A stretch of DNA of 25,943 bases from DAOMOD01 sp964526035 (GTDB lineage: Bacteria; Pseudomonadota; Gammaproteobacteria; Xanthomonadales; BPKI01). How positions within the stretch are numbered: position 1 is the first letter of the stretch; every line of letters begins with the position of its first letter. The notes beneath the pieces were generated by a model. The model was not told the origin of the DNA and ran no database searches. It saw only the letters and a list, made by a program, of their open reading frames with translations. Below are positions 1 to 6,326 of the stretch, one piece after another. Both the position numbers and the translations under genes were made by a program. Where the stretch lies: contig CAZGKE010000036.1 of the NCBI GenBank assembly GCA_964526035.1, positions 1 through 25,943 of the forward strand, read 5' to 3'.

Positions 1-1
1 T

Positions 2-184
2 CAGTCGGCAATCGCCGCCGCCCCGGAATCACCCGGCATTGTCAGCAACAGCGCGCGAGTCAGCGCAGCGGAGAATGATCCCGAGCCAGACCACAACGCC
101 GACAGCGCGAATGGCGAGGTGGTGGCGGCTACGCCCGACGACATCTTCGCTGACGGCTTCGATGTGCTCACTGCGTCGCCCTGA
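2..184 (+). CDS. C-terminal end of an exported DUF11-type repeat protein (partial, 5' end outside window)
   Basis: The frame is open from the window edge to a TGA at 182-184, giving 60 residues. The segment NSARVSAAENDPEPDHNADS resembles the end of a DUF11 domain, where a DPxPxNNxA pattern closes the beta-sandwich. It is followed by a short linker and the tail DDIFADGFD, a pattern I recall as frequent at the C-terminus of secreted proteins in Lysobacterales. About three quarters of third codon positions are G or C, as expected for a gene here. No start, signal peptide or upstream domains can be seen. The gene is convergent with the tRNA genes on the other strand. The DUF11 assignment rests on one short motif; the reading frame itself is fairly secure. 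Confidence 0.6.
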   Translation, partial: QSAIAAAPESPGIVSNSARVSAAENDPEPDHNADSANGEVVAATPDDIFADGFDVLTASP

Positions 185-302
185 TCCAGCGTTTCGGCCG
201 CGCGAAAACTGCAAACCTGTTCTTCGGACGAGGTCGTTCACCCGGGTGCATCGCGCAACCGTCGCCCTACTTGTCCACACGCGCTTTTCGAACCCCCGAA
301 AC

Positions 303-337
303 AACGAAGCCAGCGACGACAGGTCGCTGGCTTCGTT
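303..337 (-). terminator. Rho-independent terminator of tRNA-Arg
   Basis: This is a perfect 15-bp inverted repeat (arms 303-317 and 323-337) with a 5-base loop. On the minus strand it is followed by GTTGTTTC and sits 10 bases after the CCA end of tRNA-Arg. The stem is long enough to end transcription, but the U-tract is interrupted. On the plus strand no T-run follows, so the minus orientation is preferred; the stem could still also stop transcripts of the convergent gene ending at 184. Confidence 0.75.
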
Positions 338-347
338 GAGTGAAAAA

Positions 348-424
348 TGGCGCGCCCGGAAGGATTCGAACCTCCGACCACCAAGTTCGTAGCCTGGTAC
401 TCTATCCAACTGAGCTACGGGCGC
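348..424 (-). tRNA. tRNA-Arg, anticodon ACG
   Basis: This is a full cloverleaf of 77 bases including an encoded CCA end (348-350). The acceptor stem is GCGCCCG/CGGGCGC, the T arm carries GGTTCGAATCC, and the anticodon loop CTACGAA gives ACG at 388-390 (A34 expected to become inosine, reading CGU/CGC/CGA). It lies 144 bases after tRNA-Ser(GCU). The order csrA, serV, argV is the same in E. coli, where these are tRNA-Ser(GCU) and tRNA-Arg(ACG). It has its own promoter and terminator. Confidence 0.97.
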
Positions 425-437
425 GCACAGAAGCGAA

Positions 438-466
438 ATTGTGACCTGCGCATGGCAGTCAGTCAA
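438..466 (-). promoter_or_regulatory. Sigma-70 promoter of tRNA-Arg
   Basis: On the minus strand a -35 box TTGACT (461-466) and a -10 box CACAAT (438-443) are separated by exactly 17 bases. The -10 box ends 13 bases before the mature 5' end of tRNA-Arg, so transcription would begin a few bases before the tRNA. The spacing and position are ideal for a stable-RNA promoter. Confidence 0.7.
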
Positions 467-568
467 TCCCTTGACGCTGCGCAAGAATCCTGTAGTGACC
501 CGCCGGTGTGCACCGGTGTCGGCGCATTTGCCACCGCGATCACCAACCGAACGGATTGAATCGAATGA

Positions 569-661
569 TGGCGGAGAGAGAGGGATTCGAACCCTCGATG
601 GAGCTTTTGACCCCATACTCCCTTAGCAGGGGAGCGCCTTCAGCCACTCGGCCATCTCTCC
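569..661 (-). tRNA. tRNA-Ser, anticodon GCU
   Basis: This is a class II tRNA of 93 bases with an encoded CCA (569-571), acceptor stem GGAGAGA/TCTCTCC, the long variable arm typical of serine tRNAs, and anticodon loop CTGCTAA giving GCU (625-627). It reads AGC/AGU codons. It follows csrA on the same strand, the position of serV in E. coli. Confidence 0.97.
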
Positions 662-690
662 GCGGACGCCTGGCCGCTGGACCGGCTACC

Positions 691-730
691 ACGCGCTGAC
701 GCGGCGCAAAAGATACCGCGTCAGGCGCGT
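691..730 (-). other. Hairpin between csrA and tRNA-Ser
   Basis: Arms 691-704 and 716-730 pair over 14 bp with one bulged base, around an 11-base loop. It starts 10 bases after the csrA stop. No U-tract follows, so it may be a 3'-end stabiliser, a processing site or a factor-dependent terminator rather than a classical terminator. Part of it overlaps the candidate tRNA-Ser promoter. Confidence 0.45.
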
Positions 731-738
731 CCGGTAAA
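710..738 (-). promoter_or_regulatory. Possible sigma-70 promoter of tRNA-Ser
   Basis: On the minus strand TTTACC (733-738) and TATCTT (710-715) are 17 bases apart. The spacing is right but both boxes are imperfect, and the start point would lie about 40 bases before the tRNA. Read-through from csrA with tRNA processing is an alternative. Confidence 0.35.
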
Positions 739-740
739 CC

Positions 741-944
741 TCAGTCTTCGTCGACTGGAGGCCTGGCAGCTCCGGACTGCTCCTCGAACTTGATGCGCCG
801 GTAGATCTCTTCGCGATGCACCGCCACTTCCTTCGGCGCATTGATGCCGATGCGGACCTGGTTTCCCTTGACGCCCAGCACGGTAACAGTAACTTCGTCG
901 CCAATCATGAGCGTTTCGCCGACGCGACGGGTAAGGATCAACAT
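741..944 (-). CDS. csrA: Carbon storage regulator CsrA (RsmA)
   Basis: CsrA is a small dimeric RNA-binding protein that recognises GGA in mRNA leaders and controls translation and stability of transcripts for carbon storage, motility and biofilm. The 67-residue sequence begins MLILTRRVGETLMIGD and continues with VTVLGVKGNQVRIGI and APKEVAVHREEIY, the conserved beta-strands and RNA-contact residues of the family. The length is normal (about 60-70). The ATG follows GGAG with 9 bases of spacing. The leader carries GGGA and CGGAG just before the start, so autoregulation as in E. coli is possible but not shown. The gene lies between alaS and tRNA-Ser, a conserved gammaproteobacterial arrangement. 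Identification is secure. Confidence 0.98.
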   Translation of the reverse strand: MLILTRRVGETLMIGDEVTVTVLGVKGNQVRIGINAPKEVAVHREEIYRRIKFEEQSGAARPPVDED

Positions 945-1072
945 ATCGTTATTCTCCGTTTCCCTCTAACTTTGTAAGCCCCCAGAATTCCGGGGCGCAG
1001 TCCCGACGCCGCCGGACCCATCTTTCTGCACCGCATCCCTGCAATCTTTCCTCCGTCCCCCGGGGAACCGCG

Positions 1073-1093
1073 AAAAAACCCACGAGAAGCGGG
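1073..1093 (-). terminator. Terminator-like hairpin after alaS
   Basis: On the minus strand CCCGC, a 5-base loop and GTGGG (one G-T pair) are followed directly by six T. It lies 64 bases past the alaS stop and well before csrA. The stem is short, so it may be only partly efficient. The rest of the 212-base alaS-csrA gap shows no gene. Confidence 0.5.
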
Positions 1094-1156
1094 CAATGCC
1101 GTGCATGGTAATCGTGCACATGTTGTGGCGCAATCAGGAGATTGTGACCTTTGTGG

Positions 1157-3793
1157 TCACGACGCCAGCCTCTGCTCCACCCACGACGGCACCTTTTCAA
1201 GTACCGCCGTCAACGCGGGACCGTCGTCGCCCCCACCCTGTGCAAGGTCGGGGCGCCCGCCACCCTTGCCGCCGATAGCGCCAGCCACGAAGCCGACAAG
1301 CTCGCCGGCGCGCACCTTGTCTGTGGCGCCGACCACGCCTGCCACCAGGCTCGCCTTGCCATCGCGACCCGAGGCCAGCAGGACGACGCTGCGCACGCCA
1401 AGCTTCTGTTTGAGGATGTCGACGCTCTCACGGAGCGCCTTGGCATCCATGTTGTCCAGCCGAGCCGTCACGATCTTGACGCCTCCAATGTCGAGCGCCG
1501 ATGAAGCCAGATCGTCGGTTGCCGAACTGGCCAGACGCCCTTTCAGCTTCTCAAGCTCGCGCTCAAGCTGGCGCTGGCGCTCCAGTGTCTGACGCAGTTT
1601 GTCGACCACCTCGGCGCTGCTGCCGCCAAGCAACCGTGAAATCTCGGCGAGCGACTGCTGCTGCGCCGCTATCCAGCGCAGCGCGCCATCACCGGTCAGC
1701 GCCTCTATTCGGCGAACGCCCGCGGCGACCCCCGATTCCGAAGTGATCCGCAGCAGGCCGATGTCTCCAGTACGTGCGACATGGGTTCCGCCACAAAGTT
1801 CCGTCGAAAAGTCACCCATTCGCAGCACCCGTACGCGCTCGCCATACTTCTCGCCGAACAGCGCCAGCGCGCCTGATGCGATGGCGTCGTCGAAACCCAT
1901 GTGATCGGCGCAGGCCTCGGCGTTGGCGCGGATCTCGGCATTCACCAGGGCCTCGATCTGGCCGAGCTCCTCCGCGGTAACCGGCTGGAAATGCGAGAAG
2001 TCGAAACGCAGTCGGTCCGGCGCCACCAGTGAACCCTTCTGCTGGACATGATCGCCCAGCACCCTGCGCAGTGCGGCATGCAGCAGATGGGTGGCAGAAT
2101 GATTGAGCACGATGGCCTGCCGCCGCTCGGCGTCTACGTGCGCTTCCATGCGGTCGCCGCGCCGGATGGTTCCGCTAGCCATGCGCCCGATGTGGCCGTG
2201 AAAAACGCCGGCAAGCTTCTGGGTGTCGCCGACTTCAAAGCGCCCATCGGCGGATTCGATGACCCCGCTGTCGCCCACCTGACCGCCGGACTCGGCATAG
2301 AATGGTGTCGACGCCAACAGTACGATGCCCTCCTCTCCAGCGGTCAGCGCCTCGACGACGCGACCTTCACGCAGCAGACCGACCACCTCCAGCCCGCTGA
2401 GCTGCAGCGCGTCGTAACCTGCAAACGACGTAGGCGCGAGACTCTTCACCAGTTCCGCGGGAAGCTGCGTGCCGCCGCCGAACTGGCTCGCGGCGCGGGC
2501 GCGCTGGCGCTGCCCGTCCATGGCCGATTCGAAGCCCTCCATGTCGACGCCGAGGCCACGTTCGCGGGCGATGTCGGCAGTCAGGTCGGCGGGAAATCCG
2601 TAGGTATCGTAGAGACGAAATACTTCCTCACCAGGAATGCGCTTCGTCGTCCTGCTGGCCACGTCTTCGAATACTTTCATGCCGGTGTCAAGCGTTTCGG
2701 CGAAGCGCTCTTCCTCGCCCTTCAGCGCCGCTTCCACCATGCCCTGGCGGTCACGCAGTTCGGGATAGGCCTTGCCCATCGCTTCGATCAACGGCGCCAC
2801 CATGCGGTGGAAGAACAGGCCCTTGGCGCCCAGCTTCCAGCCATGGCGCAGGGCACGGCGAATGATGCGGCGAAGTACATAGCCGCGACCCTCGTTCGAA
2901 GGCAGTACGCCATCGACGATCAGGAAGGCACAGGCGCGGATATGGTCGGCAATGACCTTGAGCGAGTTGTCGGCCGGGTCCTTGCACCCGGTGACCGTGG
3001 CGGCGGCGGCTATGAGGTCGCGAAACAGGTCGATCTCGTAGTTGGAATGCACGCCCTGCATCACTGCGGCCAGGCGCTCCAGACCCATGCCGGTGTCCAC
3101 GCACGGCGCAGGCAACGGCAGCAGGGCGCCGTCCGCCTGTCGGTCGAACTGCATGAAGACAAGGTTCCAAATCTCGATGAAGCGGTCACCGTCCTCGTCC
3201 GGTGAACCCGGCGGTCCGCCGGGGATATGCGCACCGTGGTCGAAGAACACTTCCGTACAGGGACCGCAGGGGCCGGTGTCGGCCATCTGCCAGAAATTGT
3301 CCGAAGCGTATGGCGCACCCTTGTTGTCGCCGATGCGCACGATACGCTCCGCCGGCACGCCCACCTCATTGGCCCAGATGTCGAATGCCTCGTCGTCGCT
3401 GTGGTAGACGGTGACCATCAGGCGCTCTGCCGGCAAGCCGTAGACACGGGTCAGCAGATCCCAGGCGAAAACGATGGCGTCGCGCTTGAAGTAGTCGCCG
3501 AAGCTGAAGTTGCCCAGCATCTCGAAGAAGGTATGGTGGCGCGCGGTGTAGCCGACCGAATCGAGGTCGTTGTGCTTGCCACCGGCGCGCACGCAACGCT
3601 GACTTGAAACCGCACGCGTGTAGCTGCGCTTCTCGGCGCCCAGAAACACATCCTTGAACTGCACCATGCCGGCATTGGTGAACAGCAGGGTCGGGTCGTT
3701 GCCAGGCACCAGCGGACTGGATGCAACCACGGCGTGACCGCGCTCACGGAAGTAGTCGAGGAACTGGCTGCGAATGTCGGCGGTGGATTTCAT
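1157..3793 (-). CDS. alaS: Alanyl-tRNA synthetase
   Basis: AlaRS charges tRNA-Ala with alanine and clears mis-charged Ser and Gly. The protein has 878 residues (876 in E. coli). The N-terminal class II catalytic domain begins KSTADIRSQFLDYF and holds NDPTLLFTNAGM. The editing domain carries the zinc ligands H565 and H569 (HSATH) and C667 and H671 (CGGTH). The C-Ala domain ends in the glycine-rich GGKGGGRPDLAQGG. I chose the ATG at 3793, which gives the usual MKSTAxIR start; an in-frame ATG 13 codons upstream adds residues without family support. No strong ribosome binding site is visible. The gene lies after recX with a 282-base gap, so it probably has its own promoter: a TTGACG at 3888-3893 and TACACT at 3861-3866 are visible, but 21 bases apart, which is poor spacing. 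Confidence 0.98.
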   Translation of the reverse strand: MKSTADIRSQFLDYFRERGHAVVASSPLVPGNDPTLLFTNAGMVQFKDVFLGAEKRSYTRAVSSQRCVRAGGKHNDLDSVGYTARHHTFFEMLGNFSFGDYFKRDAIVFAWDLLTRVYGLPAERLMVTVYHSDDEAFDIWANEVGVPAERIVRIGDNKGAPYASDNFWQMADTGPCGPCTEVFFDHGAHIPGGPPGSPDEDGDRFIEIWNLVFMQFDRQADGALLPLPAPCVDTGMGLERLAAVMQGVHSNYEIDLFRDLIAAAATVTGCKDPADNSLKVIADHIRACAFLIVDGVLPSNEGRGYVLRRIIRRALRHGWKLGAKGLFFHRMVAPLIEAMGKAYPELRDRQGMVEAALKGEEERFAETLDTGMKVFEDVASRTTKRIPGEEVFRLYDTYGFPADLTADIARERGLGVDMEGFESAMDGQRQRARAASQFGGGTQLPAELVKSLAPTSFAGYDALQLSGLEVVGLLREGRVVEALTAGEEGIVLLASTPFYAESGGQVGDSGVIESADGRFEVGDTQKLAGVFHGHIGRMASGTIRRGDRMEAHVDAERRQAIVLNHSATHLLHAALRRVLGDHVQQKGSLVAPDRLRFDFSHFQPVTAEELGQIEALVNAEIRANAEACADHMGFDDAIASGALALFGEKYGERVRVLRMGDFSTELCGGTHVARTGDIGLLRITSESGVAAGVRRIEALTGDGALRWIAAQQQSLAEISRLLGGSSAEVVDKLRQTLERQRQLERELEKLKGRLASSATDDLASSALDIGGVKIVTARLDNMDAKALRESVDILKQKLGVRSVVLLASGRDGKASLVAGVVGATDKVRAGELVGFVAGAIGGKGGGRPDLAQGGGDDGPALTAVLEKVPSWVEQRLAS

Positions 3794-3963
3794 CAATTGC
3801 GGGCGTCGGCAGATGGGGGCGATGGTCGGCAAAGCGGCGCAGTCGCAGCTTCAACCGTACAGTGTATCTGGGGACGGGGGTGTTCGGCGTCAATGGCGAT
3901 CAACACGAGGCACCGACGACCTGCGGCTGCTGCGGCTCAAGGAACCCGACAGAAGCAGCCCCG

Positions 3964-3995
3964 CCCCGGATTCCGCTGCGCTCCATCCAGGCTAC
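3964..3995. repeat. Short palindromic repeat (REP-like) in the recX-alaS gap
   Basis: The arms CCCGGAT (3965-3971) and ATCCAGG (3985-3991) flank TCCGCTGCGCTCC and are followed by CTACG. On the minus strand this reads GTAGCCTGGATGGAGCGCAG and onward. I recall closely similar GGATGAAGCGCAGCGGAATCC-type sequences scattered between genes in many Proteobacteria, but could not search. The surrounding gap (3794-4075) also has a tandem 9-mer, CTGCGGCTG then CTGCGGCTC, at 3921-3938. Confidence 0.45.
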
Positions 3996-4075
3996 GTCCT
4001 CGCTCGCAGGAGCTCACTCGTGGGCGACTGCAGGGGTGCCGGCGGGTGCGGGAGCGCACTCGCCGGGCGAAGGCT

Positions 4076-4528
4076 TCAATCCTCGTCGAGGATTCCGCGT
4101 GCGTGCTCTGCGGCGAAGCCGCGCTGGGCGAGGTGGCGGGCGACCCGCGCGGCGTGGGCACGCGCATCCTCGTTGCCGCGCGGAGCCACCCGACGTGCGG
4201 CGTGGCGGGCGCATTCGCACCAGTCGATGTCCAGCGCCAAGAGCAGGGATTCGATATCGCCGCGGCTCAGACCATGCGAGCGCAGTTCGGCGCGGATGCG
4301 CTGCGGGCCGTAGCCGGCCTCGGCACGGCGCCGCGCCAGACTCTCGGCAAAGCGGACGTCTGACTGGAATTCGCGGCCTGCCAGATCGGACACGGCCGCA
4401 TCGATCTCGTCTGGCTCATAGCCGCGCGAGGCGAGCTTGCTGCCCAGCTCGCGGCGGGAATGCTCGCGCCGGGCCAGCAGGCCCAGCGCGCGCGATCGGG
4501 CGGAAGGTTTTTCTCCCCTTCCGCCCAT
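4076..4528 (-). CDS. recX: Regulatory protein RecX
   Basis: RecX binds RecA filaments and limits their extension, tempering recombination and SOS induction. The 150-residue protein is rich in Arg and Ala, with the three-helix RecX repeats visible: ARSRALGLLARREHSRREL, LASRGYEPDEIDAAVSDLA and FAESLARRRAEAGYG. The start chosen is the ATG at 4528, 4 bases after the recA stop, with GGAGG in the end of recA as a plausible ribosome binding site. A longer form from 4570 would overlap recA by 38 bases and adds only a basic stretch. The close spacing indicates co-transcription and probably translational coupling with recA, as in many bacteria. Confidence 0.93.
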   Translation of the reverse strand: MGGRGEKPSARSRALGLLARREHSRRELGSKLASRGYEPDEIDAAVSDLAGREFQSDVRFAESLARRRAEAGYGPQRIRAELRSHGLSRGDIESLLLALDIDWCECARHAARRVAPRGNEDARAHAARVARHLAQRGFAAEHARGILDED

Positions 4529-4532
4529 CGGA

Positions 4533-5563
4533 TCAGGCTTCCTCCAGCGCCTTCTCTTCCTTGCCGGCATCCTTGCCTGGGCGCGCCGGCACCAGCAGCT
4601 TGTCGCGCAGCAGCTGGTCGATCTCGTTGGCGATGGCGGTGTTTTCCTTCAGGAACTGGCGCACGTTTTCCTTGCCCTGGCCGATGCGGTCGCCCTTGTA
4701 GCTGTACCAGGCGCCGGACTTGTCGACCAGGTTGTGGGCCACGCCCATGTCGAGGATTTCGCCCTCGCGGGAAATGCCCTCGCCGTAGAGGATTTCGAAC
4801 TCGGCCTGACGGAATGGGGGCGCCATCTTGTTCTTGACCACCTTGACCCGGGTCTCGTTGCCGACCACCTCGTCGCCGCGCTTGACTGCGCCGATACGAC
4901 GGATGTCGAGGCGCACCGACGCGTAGAACTTCAGTGCATTGCCGCCGGTGGTGGTTTNNNNNNNNNNCCGATCTTCATGCGGATCTGGTTGATGAAGATG
5001 ACGGTGCAGTTGGAGCGCTTGATGTTGCCGGTAAGCTTGCGCAGGGCCTGGCTCATCAGGCGGGCGTGCAGGCCGACGTGCGAATCGCCCATCTCGCCCT
5101 CGATCTCGGCCTTCGGCGTCAATGCCGCCACCGAGTCGACCACCACGATATCGACAGCGCCGGAGCGCACCAGCATGTCGGCGATCTCCAGCGCCTGCTC
5201 ACCGGTATCCGGCTGCGACACCAGCAGGTCGTCGACGTTGACGCCCAGCTTCTCGGCGTAACCCGGATCCAGCGCGTGCTCGGCGTCGACAAACGCTGCA
5301 GTTCCGCCATTGCGCTGGCAGTTGGCGATCACCTGCAGGGTGAGCGTGGTCTTGCCGGAGGATTCCGGGCCGTAGATCTCGACCACCCGGCCGCGCGGCA
5401 CGCCACCGATGCCGAGTGCCACATCAAGGCCCAGCGAGCCCGTGGAAATGACCTCGGCAGCCTCCGTGCTGCGGTCGCCCATGCGCATGACGGCGCCCTT
5501 GCCGAACTGCTTTTCGATCTGGGAAAGGGCGGATGTGAGCGCGCGCCGCTTGTTGTCGTCCAT
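4533..5563 (-). CDS. recA: Recombinase RecA (interrupted by a 10-N assembly gap)
   Basis: RecA forms ATP-dependent filaments on single-stranded DNA, catalyses strand exchange and triggers LexA self-cleavage. The start MDDNKRRALTSALSQIEKQF is typical, the Walker A GPESSGKT is at residues 65-72, and the DNA-binding loop region INQIRMKIG runs into the N block. After the gap the frame resumes at TTTGGNALKFYASVRLDIRR and ends in a Lys/Glu/Ala-rich tail. The segments before and after the gap are in different frames as deposited. The missing family residues (VMFGNP plus split codons) need about 20 bases where 10 N stand, so the gene is probably intact, near 346 residues. The ATG at 5563 replaces an upstream in-frame start because it matches the family. 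The gene is co-directional with recX. Confidence 0.96.
4958..4967. other. Assembly gap (10 N) inside recA
   Basis: Ten consecutive N interrupt recA at the loop 2 region. The placeholder length is not the true length: the reading frame on the two sides requires a missing length of 2 modulo 3, and 10 is 1 modulo 3. Confidence 0.99.
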
Positions 5564-5616
5564 TGTTGTGGCCTCGTATTCAGTGGTGAGCAGGTAGACG
5601 TGGATTATTTCACACG

Positions 5617-5636
5617 GTCCGCTGGCGGACATCCGC
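5617..5636. promoter_or_regulatory. Overlapping palindromes upstream of recA
   Basis: GTCCGCTGGCGGAC (5617-5630) is a perfect dyad with a 2-base centre. It overlaps a second dyad, GCGGACATCCGC (5625-5636). On the minus strand they precede a -10-like AAATAAT (5606-5612) and the recA start 54 bases on. No canonical CTGT-N8-ACAG LexA box is present in the 5564-5764 gap, so this could be part of the recA control region; that is inference. Confidence 0.3.
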
Positions 5637-5710
5637 AGAAGTCCGATTTCCTTGTAGGTCCGGGACTGACACGGATGGCGGCAGGCATGGGAACGCCATT
5701 GCGTCTCAGA

Positions 5711-5727
5711 ACCTGCGACGCGCAGGT
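5711..5727. other. Small hairpin between pncC and recA
   Basis: ACCTGCG and CGCAGGT form a perfect 7-bp stem with a 3-base loop, 37 bases past the pncC stop on the minus strand. No T-run follows. It may mark the 3' end of the pncC transcript. Confidence 0.3.
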
Positions 5728-5764
5728 CTCATCTCGCATTCACCGATATCCCCGGAACCAGCCG

Positions 5765-6286
5765 TCAGAGGACCTCCAGCAGGCCCCGCAGCGCCTCGGC
5801 GACTGTCTGCCGACGTACCGCCTCACGGTCGCCGTCGAAGTGGAAGCATTTTGACTTGGGGTAGCCACCGCGCCGTTTCCAGCCGATCCAGACGGTTCCG
5901 ACCGGCTTGTCCTCGGTGCCTCCGGAGGGACCGGCGATGCCTGTGACCGCCACCGCGATGCCGGCGCCGGAGTTCACCAGCGCACCCGACACCATTTCCA
6001 GCACCGTCTCCTCGCTGACCGCGCCGTGACGGATCAGGGTCTCCGGGCGTACGCCGAGCAGCCCCTGCTTGGCCTCGTAGCTGTACGCGGCCACGCCGCA
6101 ATCGAACCAGGCCGAACAGCCGGGTACGTCGGACAAAGTCTTGGCGATCCAACCGGCGGTGCAGCTTTCTGCGGTCATCACCAGCAGATTGGCGCGCACC
6201 AGCGTGCGGCCGACCTCATCGGCGAGCGCGCGCAGTTCGGAATCGGACGGGGAGTGGGTGTTCGCGGTCATGGAAGCAGGCATCAT
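5765..6286 (-). CDS. pncC: Nicotinamide-nucleotide amidase PncC (CinA C-terminal domain type)
   Basis: PncC converts NMN to nicotinate mononucleotide and ammonia, recycling the NMN released by NAD-dependent DNA ligase. The protein is the stand-alone CinA C-terminal domain (about 168-173 residues; E. coli PncC has 165) without the N-terminal molybdopterin-binding-like domain of full CinA. Motifs are TAESCTAGWIAKTLSDVPG, VTGIAGPSGGTEDKPVGTVW and DREAVRRQTVAEAL. I chose the ATG at 6286 because AAAGGGCGG lies just upstream; the ATG at 6271 (MTANTHSPSDSEL) has no visible ribosome binding site but fits the family equally well. The gene is divergent from mutS and 201 bases upstream of recA on the same strand, the common cinA-recA pairing. 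Confidence 0.93.
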   Translation of the reverse strand: MMPASMTANTHSPSDSELRALADEVGRTLVRANLLVMTAESCTAGWIAKTLSDVPGCSAWFDCGVAAYSYEAKQGLLGVRPETLIRHGAVSEETVLEMVSGALVNSGAGIAVAVTGIAGPSGGTEDKPVGTVWIGWKRRGGYPKSKCFHFDGDREAVRRQTVAEALRGLLEVL

Positions 6287-6326
6287 AACCGCCCTTTGCC
6301 GACTTCCGCCCAGCTTGCACTCGCGC

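Noticed and set aside
2048..3205. 385-residue open frame on the plus strand
   Set aside because: It lies wholly inside alaS on the opposite strand and has no recognisable domain.
4533..5632. recA as a pseudogene or frameshift
   Set aside because: The frame change falls exactly at the N block, and the expected missing sequence explains it; both flanks are perfectly conserved.
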